From Stictocephala bisonia (lineage: Eukaryota; Arthropoda; Insecta; Hemiptera; Membracidae), in contig JAQJVL010000808.1 of assembly GCA_035578905.1 (NCBI GenBank), positions 62,001 through 126,000 of the forward strand: DNA of 64,000 nt. The letters run 5' to 3'. Both the position numbers and the translations under genes were made by a program. The notes under the pieces were generated by a model. It made no database searches. It was not told where the DNA came from and saw nothing but the letters and a program-made list of their open reading frames with translations. Shown here piece by piece: positions 11,862 to 22,957 of the stretch (position 1 is its first letter; every line of letters begins with the position of its first letter).

Positions 11862-12118
11862 CTTAGGAGTGGTGACGCGGGGCTTGCTGCCACCGATAGC
11901 TCCTGGCTGGATGGACCCGGTATCATGGTAGCGAGTGAGGATCTTGCTGACGCACCCGTGGCTGACGCGCAGCTGCCTGCTGATGTCACACGGCCTGATG
12001 CCCAGATTGGCCAGCTCTACGATGCGCATACGTACATGCGCCGGTAGAGGTCGTCCGTTGACAAACACTCCTCCCAACTGATTGACTTCCCCATACGGCT
12101 GGCCTTGCACCTCGGAAC
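11862..12118 (-). CDS. Poxm: Pax1/9 (Pox meso) transcription factor, exon with PAI half of paired domain
   Basis: This exon encodes the N-terminal subdomain of a DNA-binding paired domain. After eight residues (SEVQGQPY) the domain opens with [17 protein letters not shown] and continues through [31 protein letters not shown] and [14 protein letters not shown], 77 paired-domain residues in this exon. [14 protein letters not shown] is the Pax1/9 (Pox meso) form, not the Pax2/5/8 or Pox neuro form. The minus strand reads ...TTTTTGTCGTAG at the acceptor (AG at 12120-12119) and AAG/GTACGA at the donor (GT at 11861-11860). The exon opens with two bases of a split codon, so a phase-1 intron precedes it, and it ends in phase 0 after Lys. 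An open frame continues upstream to a Met at 12191, but the acceptor and the non-Pax sequence there argue against using it. The initiator exon was not found. The protein would be a nuclear regulator of mesoderm patterning, by family knowledge. Confidence 0.93.
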
Positions 12119-12295
12119 CTACGACAAAAACATTACTATCATGACAAACAAGCCAATAGCTCACTTTGGCTGTTCGGGATAAAAATAACATATCAGGTGG
12201 AATACAAATGTTAACAATTATAAATAATTTTCAGTTTAAATACCTTTATTAGTGCACTAAAAGGTTTAATAAGATTGTGTTTCAAACTATTATGT

Positions 12296-12650
12296 TATGA
12301 TTGGTTTATGATACCCACCCCTAAATGTGCAGTGATATTAACCTACCCCTACACGTACAGTGGATGTTACCCACCCACTCCTAAACGTACAGTGACATTA
12401 ACCCACCGACCCACCCCTATACGTACAGTAGTAATGACCCACTCGCCTATCCCTACACGTACAGTGAAAGTTACCCACCCACCCCTAAACGTACAGTGGA
12501 AGTTGAAGTTTATAGACATTACCACTTTATGTGTGTGTGGGGGGTGTAGGGTCAATTCAACTGTACGTGTATGGTTGAGTGGCTGGGTGCATACCACTAC
12601 GTGTGTGTGTAGGTGGGTGAGCCAATTTTTCTGTACGTGTATGAGTGCCT
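12296..12650. repeat. Inverted minisatellite around CGTACAG / CTGTACG cores
   Basis: From 12310 to about 12500, units of the form CCCACCCCTAAACGTACAGTG repeat with a variable period. From about 12540 the same core appears in reverse complement (ACTGTACGTGTATG, GGTGGG), giving a large imperfect hairpin. The open frames on both strands are products of the repeat. It lies a few hundred bases upstream of the paired-domain exon, within intron 1 or the 5' flank. Confidence 0.85.
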
Positions 12651-12659
12651 TATAATTTT

Positions 12660-14167
12660 AAAAGCAGCGGTATCATATTGGTGCTTAGTATTAAAGTGAA
12701 CTTACGCCACATACAGTGGCGAAAACCCATGTAACCATGTGTCACATGGGGCAGACAATGTTGCCATCAAGCCAGTCACAACATTATTATCTATTGTTAT
12801 TATAAAACTATTTATCTATTAATATCTTCCCCAACTATCTGTGATGTTTGGTTTTCACAGGTAAATTAAAGACATAATTTAAGTCTTCATATGAAGTTAA
12901 TACTTTTAAAAATTACTCATAACATTATAGTCTTCATTATTATAACATACAACACTAGCACATAACTTAGTGTAGTCAAGTCTTAATTGATTACGTTGTT
13001 TTTACATACTTTCGTCGATTATGTATACACATGTATCATAAGGAAGAGTGAGGGCGAGTGCTGGAAGAACTCAGGCGAGTGGAGACGAAATTAAGTTGGC
13101 AGTGGTTCACAATAAATGTAGGGGCGGACAGAAACTGACTTCATAATCTCCCAGGTGTCATTATCAGTTTTCGCGTCGATTCATCTCTGACCACCATCAT
13201 AGACAAACGCGCTGTCTCAGACTCCCCGATTTGTTTACGGCGATGACAAACTGAACGAGTGTTCCTTCTTCCTTGCCCGCAGGATCAACTGCGAGTGGCA
13301 AGACAACAAGAATTAAACGTTAATTATCAGACGTGTTTGTCAACACTAACGTTGATCAAGGTTCAGAAAAATGTTTACAAAAATATTTGTGCTTATACAG
13401 TATAGTTCTTACCAAGAATACACCGCAATAATTTAATCAACACAGCTATATCTAGAATCTGGAGATGCCATTGAGGATGCCACATCACAGCAAGGGCGAA
13501 ACGTCTAGTTATCTTGTAAATAGTGTAGATAGCACATTGACGCGGTTGTCACAGAAACAAATATACTCTAGTTATGACACAACACAGCTTAAATTTGTAT
13601 AACTTGTAAAAATCATTCGTATTTAGTAAAAGTGTATGTTTTGATTTTTATTTTTAAACATAAAATTATGTTGTTTCCAATTAAAAAAACTACGCTAATA
13701 TATAAAAACTTAAAAGATATATAAAAATATTACATCCCAAACAGTATACTTATATTAAAAGTAATTTTTTAACAGTATCAAATATTTAAAGGAAATTTGA
13801 GATGAGAAAAGGTGAAACCGAATAATTATATGAATCGTATAGTCCACCGTTCTAAATTCCGCTTAAATTTTTTTTTAAAGGGTTATTGTAATGTTTTTTT
13901 TAATCTTGTAAAAAAATAACTGCCCTCTTATAATGATCTAGTACTTTTCATTTGATCAAACTGGGAATATAAAGTTTCGTACAGATTCTTAAAAAGAAGC
14001 AGACAAAACAATAAGTAACATTATATTTTATGCTTTATATAATATATTTCTTTCCACCTTTCCATTTGGGCACAAAAAGTTCAAAAGTTATTTGCATAAT
14101 GTATAGTTTAACCTATAGCCGAACTAATCACCCGGACATTTCTAATAACCTTCTTGATCGGCTATAA
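12660..14167. other. Upstream region of the Pax1/9 gene
   Basis: Mostly AT-rich. A GC-richer, non-repetitive island at 13120-13370 is a candidate first exon, promoter or enhancer. I could not define a start codon followed by a phase-1 donor there, so none is annotated. Confidence 0.4.
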
Positions 14168-14168
14168 T

Positions 14169-14207
<39 letters not shown>
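14168..14207. repeat. Poly-T tract
   Basis: An uninterrupted run of close to 40 T. On the minus strand it would be a poly-A tail, but no adjacent retroposon was recognised. Confidence 0.9.
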
Positions 14208-15489
14208 CTACTGTAGCTGATGTGTCGTCTAAGTACGCATGATTCGTCAACTTTGAGCGTGTGTCACATAAATTTTTTTGTAAGTACTAGCTTGAGTATT
14301 TTTTTCTTATAATTTATACTTTTATTTGTCGAGATATTTGATTGTTTTTCTTATAAAATAATTATAAATATAATAACAATCAATTAATTAACCATCCGTA
14401 ACCATTTTGGGTCGACACTCAGGTGTACTAGTGGACACAGAGTGGGAGAATTCGGTCTATTTAGTCTGTACATCTGTTTGGGAGTGTTTAAAAATTCAGA
14501 AGATGTTTATTTTCTATGTAGACATATTTTTTATACAAATAAATGCAGCTAACGAAATCGACAAAAACATAGGTTGTCTATTTTAAATGGCTACTATCAA
14601 TTTAGGTTTGCTGTTTGTGAAAATTAGTAGTACGTAAAACAGTTTGTAACAGCTTCTATGTAAAAACCGTTTCTGTAAGTTATTTTTATTGTATATCATT
14701 CTGTGACGTTACAAATAAAAAAACGCATTTCTTACTTGTACTGAGTCTATATTTATTTATCACTCCCAGTAATAAAAATAACAGTGAAAATGAAACTGCA
14801 CCATAGGCCTAGTATTATGTATGTATAGAAGTATGTTAAACAAATAATTTATCATATTTACTATCTGAATACATACAAACAGTTTAAGGGTCCAAATGTA
14901 CCCAAAATGAACCACATCTCAAAAGTGAATCTTAACTTTAACTTAACTTAACTTAACATGCACATAATTGATTTAATTTGTTTTTGTTTTTATTTATTTG
15001 TTTGTTGAATTGTTCATAGTCTATATAGTATTTAATGTTACTTATTTACTGCCGGTTTATTGTATATTTATATTATATAGTTATGTATATTGTTTATTTA
15101 TTTGTTTCCATTGTGTTAGTGTTTAGTGCTTTGAGGCTTATTTGTAGTTAGGAATGCCAGTCGTTATCCAGGAGGAAGTTTTAAACAATCAAACAATCTA
15201 TTGCTATGAATTCCAAAATAAAATGAACATTAAGACTACTGATATTAAAAAATTTACATTTTTGAAAAAAATTGGTATTTATAGTAAATAACGAATGTTA
15301 TTCGATTTCCTTTGATTATGTTTCCTTGGTGCGTATTGATTTGTTTATTTATTTTTGTTTTGTTTGTTTTTACTTTAAGATTATCTATATATTAAAGATA
15401 TTTTATTATGAACAAATTAGTTGATCTCTCAAATAGCTATATGCTAGAGAGATTAAAAAAGACACTGCAATGTAAAAAATAAATTTAAG
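14208..15489. other. AT-rich intergenic DNA
   Basis: A short TTAAC repeat lies near 14933-14956. No gene recognised. Confidence 0.5.
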
Positions 15490-15526
15490 AAATAATAAAT
15501 GATTTTGAATTGAATTGAATTGAACT
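15490..15526 (+). repeat. Short GAATT repeat, possible LINE 3' tail
   Basis: AATAATAAATGATTTTGAATTGAATTGAATTG resembles the microsatellite tails of CR1/L2-type LINEs. No reverse transcriptase remnant was recognised upstream. Confidence 0.45.
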
Positions 15527-15844
15527 ACAACGAAAGATGGAACCACTACCACAACTGAGCTCTGTGACTAAACGAGTACACGGTATTTTTCTGTTATAAA
15601 AAAATTTGGAATGAGATTTGTTTGTACAATATTTATATTTTTGTCATACCTGTAAGAAATTAAAGTATGGACAGTTTTCAAAACTTTGATAAAAACCGTC
15701 CCTGAAGAAGTTAACAAAGCAATAAATAAAACTACTTCAAAATTTTGTTTAGGTTTATGAAACACATTAATAATACTACAATTTATAGTTGTTTACAAAT
15801 ACAGCACGACTAATATTACCTTATATTCTTACATTATTACATAT

Positions 15845-16085
15845 GAGACGCCGACACAGCGTTGTTGGTATTTTAAGGCGAATATGAATGATTATATGAG
15901 TGTAGGATGAGTGTAGTCTGGTTAATAACTGAGTTCAACTGTTCCTCAGAAAGAGCAATTTATTAATAGCCCAACAGCCAGGGCAACGAAGAGATCTACA
16001 GCTTTACGTGGAATCCGAACCACGTAGTGCTGGTCTGATTTTCAGCTAATTGACAAGCCTCAGCTATCTCCCCCACACAACATCC
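15845..16085 (-). repeat. SINE, diverged copy with a different tRNA-like head
   Basis: The tail (GAGACGCCGA..., GGCGAATATGAATG, GATGAGTGTAGTC, TTATTAATAGCCCAA) matches the SINE at 28282-28571. The head differs: on the minus strand it has GATAGCTGAGG as an A-box-like block and GTGGTTCGGATTCCAC as a B-box-like block. Confidence 0.7.
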
Positions 16086-16087
16086 TT

Positions 16088-16163
16088 ACAATTATTACCA
16101 CCCAACATGGACACCCCAGACTTCTCTAGTAGTGTCCACGCCGATAGCAACCATTGAGCGGAC
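16088..16163 (+). repeat. Interspersed repeat family C, copy 1
   Basis: 76 bases differ from 25975-26050 at only a few positions (shared core CTTCTCTAGTAGTGTCCACG). Here it directly follows a SINE head, so it may be part of that retroposon family. Confidence 0.85.
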
Positions 16164-16289
16164 GCCTTGTTATTCTAAGGGCTAAATCTGCCTTGTTCTA
16201 TTTTAGTGCTCCACCATTTTTAGTTTCACTTCAATGAAGAAGTTGTAACTTATGCAAAAGATGCTAAAATGTTGGGGATGATCTAGATC

Positions 16290-16545
16290 TTCCACCAACC
16301 AGAGTCTAATCAACTGGGTCGAAAATATCAACTTGTTTATTATAGGGGAGGCATATATGAAAAAAATTTTGTTCAGATTGTAGGCTTTGGTTGTTGTTCA
16401 CGTAGACGAGTCCTGGAGTGTTCATAATGTGCCCCATTCACAATCGAGGCGTGTGTTGACATCTGCGGGGAGTCAAGGTCTTGTTGCTAAACCTTTTCGC
16501 CGGTCTAGATTGCTCTTCAACACAGCTTATATCAAGGATTAACAG
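16290..16545 (+). pseudogene. LINE fragment (end of endonuclease, linker to RT)
   Basis: CCCATTCACAATCGAGGCG...TTTTCGCCGGTCTAGATTG matches the inverted copies near 53990-54060 and 54930-55020. One frame reads HSQSRRVLTSAG, comparable to HSQHRPVL at the same point of the LINE at 35735. A short, frame-broken relic. Confidence 0.65.
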
Positions 16546-18000
16546 TTGCAAAAGATTTATTCCATTCTTAGTAAAGAGTTATAATAACTGTTTGCGGAGG
16601 CGTGTGTTGCGAGAAGCTTAAAAAATAATACACACCAGGATATAGCCGAGAATGTAACGATCTATAAAGGAGTTGAGCCGTTGGAATACCCAGAAAAGTA
16701 TATTGAAGACAACTATAAATGAGAAAAGAAAGCACTGTTTCAAGATCCAATGGTAGGTGTAAGGGAAAATAAGATAAGGAAGGAAAAGATTTGAAATTAG
16801 TTGTATAAAATATTGACGTAAATGTGTAAATATATTGAAATGAGGAAAAGGACAGCGGAGAAGATAATAAAGAACATTGTAAGTTCATCCATGTTAAAAC
16901 CTGCCTTTAAAGATATAAAACTCAAATAGTAATAACAAACAGGTACTGTAATTAAAAACAGATTTTTAGTACGTATTCTTTTCTTGATATCCGAACAGAG
17001 ACAAACTGTTAAACAACCCCCGGAGTAGGATTATCTTCCGTTGCGTAGTTGATATTCTAGTAGCATTTCTCATTTCACCGTGTAATCCTGCTGCACTCCC
17101 GACTGTAAGGGGTTGCCCTCATTAGTGACCCCAGGATGTATCTGTACTCCCTTCCACAACTGACACACCACTTCCGCATCTGGTTATTTCTGTAGGACGA
17201 TACTAGCCACCGCAGGCAGGTTTAACACGTTTGTTATTAGAGAAGGCATTCATCTGTGCAACTTTCACCTTTCCTTGAGTCTGCAAATAAGTTATTCATT
17301 TCTTTGTTCATGTAGAGCTACTGTAGATTGAACTCTATTGAACTCCATGGAGACGATTGAACTGACGTTTAGTAAAAAGAAATTGGTTGTAAATTTATAT
17401 TAAGTTGTACAGTAATTATTAAAATGTAAAAAATCAACTGTAAAGTGGAACTTTGATTTGATAAAGTCTTAAATTATGTAAGACATAGTTCGTAGAATAT
17501 CGTTTTGGTCTTTCTGATGTGTATTTGGGGGCTAACTTCATGTTGGTATGTGTTATGTAAATTTGGATATTTAAGGTTACTTTTTGGTCTTAAAACGTAC
17601 TATTATTGTCCAAAAAGTAGTCTTAGAATAAAACATGAGCACAATGTGTATTTTTTGACTTTGAAATAAATGAGTAGGTACACCAACTCTATAAATAGAT
17701 TTGTGAATGAATAACTTGTTAATTGGTATATTGTAAACAATATGGAAGGAATAGTTTTGCAGGTGTGTTAAAATTACGTAGGATTCTGCTATTTTAAAAA
17801 GCTTTATTTGTATTTACTTCTTTGCCACGCATAAGATCTTGTTGAAGCATTCTTCTTCATTTCTCGTCGTTTAATAATTTTGATGTATTAACTTTTTTTT
17901 ATTTTTTATTTTTTTAGTTAGTTTGAAAAATAACTTGTGCGTATATTAGAGTTTTGTCCATGCAAATATTACTTATATATAGCAGCACATTTTTAAACGG
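16546..18000. other. AT-rich intergenic DNA
   Basis: A GC-richer patch lies at about 17040-17230. No gene recognised; the minus-strand open frame at 16568-16888 is low-complexity Phe/Leu/Ser/Tyr and unconvincing. Confidence 0.5.
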
Positions 18001-18017
18001 CCTCTTCTCGAGGCCGC

Positions 18018-18199
18018 AGACCGAGTTCCAGAAAGGGGTTGAAGGTAAACGCGGAAGACCTCCGAAACGAAATGTTATTAGTAACCTACAAGGTAGAGCA
18101 ACAACAAACGATCCTTAGGATTCTCTGGGAGATATGGATGCTACCTCTTCAGTTTCCAAAATTCAACTGAGCGAAGCTCGGTCTCTCGCTACTAATTAA
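18018..18199 (+). pseudogene. Broken ORF fragment with an AT-hook-like motif
   Basis: One frame reads SRPQTEFQKGVEGKRGRPPK followed by RNVISNLQGRATTNDP, a stop, and then DSLGDMDATSSVSKIQLSEA in the same frame to a final stop. KRGRPPKR is an AT-hook-type basic motif. The remnant is GC-richer than its flanks, so it may derive from a transposon-encoded protein. Source family not recognised. Confidence 0.4.
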
Positions 18200-18711
18200 A
18201 TTAAATCTGCCAACTCAAACTAAATAAATTATTCAGACCTTGATATTGCAGTAAACGATTTTAAACTAAGTTAATTTTTTCAAAGAAGTCTATACTGTAC
18301 AATGCAGTTCAACTGTCATCATATACTGTAACAGGCAGCTAGTTGATAGACACGACTATCAAGGTACTGCAGGACAATGTCTCCTTCATTTCGATAAACG
18401 CAATTTGAATACTGTATCCTTTTTGCGTGAATCATTTTGAAGGGGTTGTAACTGATCAGAGTACTTGATGCATGCCATTACGATGTGGGGGTATTATTAT
18501 TGTTACTTCATTATTAGTATTAATATTGTTCATTATGGATTGATTTTTGAGTATTTTACAACAAAATAATCACCGATAACTTTTTCAACACTAAAAAAGG
18601 TAGTATGATATTTACCGGCAGCATTATTTGAAATTCTTAATTACACCGCTTATAGAAAAAAACTCAAATTTGTGCAAGCCATTATTTATATTTTTAACCA
18701 AATGATATAAT

Positions 18712-18907
18712 TACACCTCGACCTCTAACTTTTGACTACAAATAGTAGTAGGTTAACTGTATAACGTAAAATCACAACATTACATTTATTTACAATATCT
18801 CACTCACACTACTTGCGTTGCTTGCTATTTACTAAAATAAACACCCATTAGTATTTTACTTAGCCTATTTCAAACGTGTTTATTTAATTTGTTCTTGTTT
18901 AAACACG
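18712..18907 (-). repeat. Fragment related to the Helitron at 3880-4502
   Basis: The reverse complement shares ACACGTTTGAAA, GTGAGTGAGATA.TGTAAATAAAT and TGTGATTTTACGTTA with 4255-4440. It lacks the terminal hairpin and CTAG. Confidence 0.8.
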
Positions 18908-18910
18908 ATG

Positions 18911-18994
18911 ACACAATTATTTGATATTAAAGGACTGATTATTTCAATCATATTTATGATTAATATCATCAGTACTTTTATATCAAATAATTGT
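18911..18994. repeat. Imperfect hairpin, arms about 27 bp
   Basis: ACAATTATTTGATATTAAAG at the left end pairs with CTTTTATATCAAATAATTGT at the right end, with two mismatches over 27 bp. Weaker pairing continues outward. Probably a MITE remnant. Confidence 0.7.
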
Positions 18995-19134
18995 TTATCA
19001 TGTTCTTGAGAGTTAATCGTTATATTGCCTTTAGAAACTTAAGGTATTTCTTCTTTAAAACTGTTAATACTAATGCTGTACTGACTGAAACAATTTCTAG
19101 GCCATAATCGTGTAAAAAATAGAACTGTTGTATG

Positions 19135-19320
19135 CACTGGATAGTGTTAACGCACGAAGAGACATCGGTGCAACGGCGGAGACGGCTGGCGTAAAAATAA
19201 AGCGGCGAGGAAAGAATCCAATTAAAAGAGCAGAACACACGTTGGAAGAACGGCACTAATTTGGTTTGTCGTTGCCGCGAACAAATCGAGATCATGTCCG
19301 GTGACAAACGATGTTTTGAT
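19135..19320. promoter_or_regulatory. Candidate conserved non-coding island
   Basis: A GC-richer, non-repetitive block containing GGCGTAAAAATAAAGCGGCG and GAATCCAATTAAAAG, a homeodomain-type core. Judged only by composition and absence from the repeats here. It could equally be old repeat or an exon. Confidence 0.25.
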
Positions 19321-19528
19321 GTTCCAGGATTACAACACGACGTAAGGGATTATGAAGAGTGATCTCTCCGCCTCCAAGATGGTTTTAAAGAGGCCAAAGT
19401 CAATTCAATTTCACTTTAAATTCGTTTCACTTTTTCAGAAAAATGGCAATGCTACCACAGAGAAAAATTTACCGAGGTCGCTTTCTTATGGCTGCAGCGA
19501 ACACCTCGGTGACAATTATTAGTAGTTT

Positions 19529-20662
19529 ACAATTGATAATTGTCACCGATACATCTATAGTACAATTGATAATTGTCACCGATACATCGATAGTACAATT
19601 GATAATTGTCACCGATACATCGATAGTACAATTGATAATTGTCACCGATACATTTATAGTACAATTGATAATTGTCACCGATACATCGATAGTACAATTG
19701 ATGACTGTCACCGATACATCGATAGTACAATTGATAATTGTCACCGATACATCTATAGTACAATTGGTAATTGTCACCGATACATCTATAGTACAATTGA
19801 TAATTGTCACCGATACATCTATAGTACAATTGATAATTGTCACCGATACATCGATAGTACAATTGATAATTGTCACCGATACATCTATAGTACAATTGAT
19901 AATTGTCACCGATACATCGATAGTACAATTGATAATTGTCACCGATACATCTATAGTACAATTGATAAGTGTCACCGATACATCTATAGTACAATTGATA
20001 ATTGTCACCGATACATCTATAGTACAATTGATAATTGTCACCGATACATCGATAGTACAATTGATGACTGTCACCGATACATCGATAGTACAATTGATAA
20101 TTGTCACCGATACATCTATAGTACAATTGGTAATTGTCACCGATACATCTATAGTACAATTGATAATTGTCACCGATACATCTATAGTACAATTGATAAT
20201 TGTCACCGATACATCGATAGTACAATTGATAATTGTCACCGATACATCTATAGTACAATTGATAATTGTCACCGATACATCGATAGTACAATTGATAATT
20301 GTCACCGATACATCTATAGTACAATTGATAAGTGTCACCGATACATCTATAGTACAATTGATAATTGTCACCGATACATCTATAGTACAATTGATAACTG
20401 TCACCGATACATCTATAGTACAATTGATAATTGTCACCAATACATCGATAGTACAATTGATAATTGTCACCGATACATCTATAGTACAATTGATAATTGT
20501 CACCGATACATCGATAGTACAATTGATAATTGTCACCGATACATCGATAGTACAATTGATAACTGTCACCGATACATCGATAGTACAATTGATAATTGTC
20601 ACCGATACATCGATAGTACAATTGATAATTTGTCACCGATACATCGATAGTACAATTGATAA
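19529..20662. repeat. 33-bp minisatellite, about 34 copies
   Basis: The unit is ACAATTGATAATTGTCACCG plus ATACATCGATAGT, with ATCGAT/ATCTAT and TAATTG/TGACTG/TAACTG variants. The unit is a multiple of three without stops, so three long frames (369-439 codons) exist on both strands. The plus frame repeats IVQLIIVTDTS. The order of variants around 19690-19980 recurs at 20050-20340, so a multi-unit block was duplicated. No unique spacers occur between units. Confidence 0.97.
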
Positions 20663-20761
20663 TAATACATCTATAGTAGTAAAACTAATACCCTTGAGTA
20701 TATACACCGCAATATACATTCCATCTAATAGGAATATTTGCGCCTGTAATGTGGTTAATTA

Positions 20762-20870
20762 GTGAGGCCCCCAACCACAGCTGGTTTAAACTGCATTACA
20801 TTTACATGGGACTACACTAGCGCTCCACAATGGATCACAAAAACAGCTGATATTTTGAGACTCAAAATTT
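20762..20870 (-). repeat. Interspersed repeat family B, copy 2 (within the TIR element)
   Basis: Reverse complement matches 4925-5045. Shares AGCGCTAGTGTAGTCCCATG and CAGCTGTGGT. Confidence 0.8.
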
Positions 20871-21065
20871 AAAATTGGATAAAAACATCTATTTGTGTAT
20901 AAAATCAATGCTACTACGTTAATCCTTGAGGATTTGGAGGTAAAAAAGGAGGGACTGTTAAGGTGTTGACCGTCATCACATGTCAAAGTGTAGAAACAAC
21001 TACTCGACACACATTTAGTGCCTTATTGGGTGCGACCTCTGATTAGTTCTTCTCTGTGATGCTAC

Positions 21066-21948
21066 TGTTTCTGTTGTTGTCGGACATTGAATATATGCTA
21101 TCTCAGAGGTTCCTTCAAATACTACTTGTAAGGAAAACCAATAAAGATTCCCAGTACATATTGGAGATATGAACGGCTTTTCTAAAACTATTTTGATAAT
21201 GTTTAGGATGTTTTCAACAATTCTATAAACGGAAGGAGTGAGTTGATATTTTTAACATGAGATTCATGTACAGTTATAAGGAACGGTCGTTTTAGATATG
21301 TGTCAGTCTGTACAAAATTAGTGAAGTAGTATAAGACGGAAATGTCGAAATTCTTTAAGGTTTCACTCCCACTTGACCCGGCTGGCGAGAGGATCATGAG
21401 AGGACCTCCCATTGATAGAATAGAATATATATTTTTTTAAATACATTTTCTTAATTTAAACACGATTATTTAATCAAGATGAAAAAATTAGGTACTCTCC
21501 CTAGGCTAGCCTGTTTTGAGTGAGACTACCATCACTTTAATTTCATATAGTCTTTTTGAGTACAGACAAGCAAATCAGTACAACTTTTTACTATATAATT
21601 AAACAAATATTTCTTTCTTGAGAGCACCTACACTAAAACTAAAAAATAAGTTATGGATAACGATATTTTGAAAAAATGTACCATGATAAGAAATTAAATT
21701 TTTTTAAAATATATTATAATTCCAACTAAAATAAAATGAAATAAACTAAATTAAGGTACTAGAAATAATTATGAACAAAAATAATTAAATCTATTCAGGT
21801 ATATCAAAAACAAATATCGCTCGTAATTCTTAATAATAAAAAATAATAAAATTGCATTTTCTTTGTTGAATAATTTCTTCTATATCAAACTAATTTAAGC
21901 TAAACAAAATAAATAATCAAGTAACATCAGCTGAAAGTAACCACGATT
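21066..21948. other. AT-rich intergenic DNA
   Basis: No gene, RNA or repeat recognised. Confidence 0.5.
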
Positions 21949-22152
21949 TCAATTTTTTTGAAAGGTCAAATTCATTTTTCCTTTTTTAATTGTGTCTGGT
22001 AAATTAATAAAAAGATTTGGAGCAAAAAATGACAAGGATTTACTTAACGCAGTAATGTTTGGCTTTGGCACCACAAAATGAGATCCAGAACGTAAGTTTG
22101 GTTTGTTTAGTCTAACGGGAATGTTTTCACATCTTATAAAGCAAATAGACAT
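21949..22152 (-). pseudogene. Non-LTR reverse transcriptase C-terminal relic
   Basis: The 67-residue frame holds NKPNLRSGSHFVVPKPNITA followed by LSKSLSFFAPNLFINLPDTIKK. The layout N.R....VPK....SLS..A..L.N.LP..IK is typical of the extreme C terminus of CR1/L2/jockey-group LINE ORF2. No RT core was found beside it. Confidence 0.5.
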
Positions 22153-22421
22153 AACTTTATATATACAAGTCCCTGAATGTTAGTATATTCGATGATAAGA
22201 ATTTCTAAGGTTCTCGTTTACTTTTTTTAAATAACTCTTATAAAATCCTTTTGTGAAACATATGCTAAACAGCTAAGTTTGTATCATAGGCAGCTCCCCA
22301 ACACACAACATCATATTCTAATGTACTTTGAACCAGAGACAAAATATAATTTCCGGATTACTTCCAATGGTAATAAATAATTACAAAAATAAAATATCCG
22401 TAATTTAGAATTTAATTTCTT

Positions 22422-22957
22422 TTTACTTTATCACATATGCGCTAGCATAGAGAAAGTATTGTGATCGTCCAAAAACAACCTTTTTTATAAGATGGACTAA
22501 AAATCCATTTTATCCTGAACACAAAAAAGTGGTTTTTATTTCGAAAATAATTGTTGGTGTCTGTCCGTATGTGTGTGTGTATGTGCAGTTCGCTGGAGAT
22601 CAAACGGATGGATCAATTTTTATGAAATTTGGTATTCAGGTGTATTTAGCCAATATCTCCAGAATTTTTTTTCTCTTTTTTGAAATTTTAGTTTTTTTGT
22701 TTTTATGGGAAAAACATACAAAAATGGAATTTTCTCTAAAGCGGTTCTAACAATTTTTATTAAATTTTCACGAAAGATGTGAATTACAATTTAAAATATT
22801 TTAGTAAAAATCGCATGTCTCTAGCTTGAATAGTTTTTGAGTTACGGCAAAAACCCATATTTGGGAATCAAACTGGTAATTTTCAGTTTTAATTTTTTTT
22901 TTTTAGTGTTTAATACGGGAGGAATGTTTATGCCGATTCTTTGGAACCATTTATTTA
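22422..22957 (+). repeat. Interspersed repeat family A, copy 2
   Basis: Matches 2550-3075 along its length (GTATTGTGATCGTCC, GTGTCTGTCCGTATGTG, CATATTTGGGAATCAAACTG). Confidence 0.85.

Larger units (their letters stand above)
19456..21058. mobile_element. TIR DNA transposon (non-autonomous) carrying a 33-bp minisatellite
   Basis: The ends are CACAGAGAAAAATTTACCGA and, inverted, CACAGAGAAGAACTAATCAG, each running on into GAGGTCGC. Perfect 7-bp direct repeats ATGCTAC flank it at 19449-19455 and 21059-21065. The element is 1603 bp and holds no transposase. A 248-bp sister at 24604-24851 shares both ends, TTTCTTATGGCTGCAG near the left end and TGCGACCTCTG near the right. The extra length here is the array at 19529-20662 plus repeat family B at 20762-20870. 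Superfamily uncertain (hAT- or P-like by target length). Confidence 0.82.

Noticed and set aside
12275..12655. Overlapping frames on both strands rich in Thr, Pro and Val
   Set aside because: Generated by the inverted CGTACAG minisatellite.
19529..20662. CRISPR-like array (33-bp repeats)
   Set aside because: There are no unique spacers between units, the unit is contiguous and the context is animal nuclear DNA. The same applies to the 32-, 35- and 37-bp arrays.
19443..20762. Long open frame of 439 codons with an 11-residue repeat, and equally long frames on the minus strand
   Set aside because: The 33-bp unit is a multiple of three and lacks stops in three frames, so long frames on both strands follow automatically. 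There is no signal peptide, domain or splice context, and the array lies inside a transposon.
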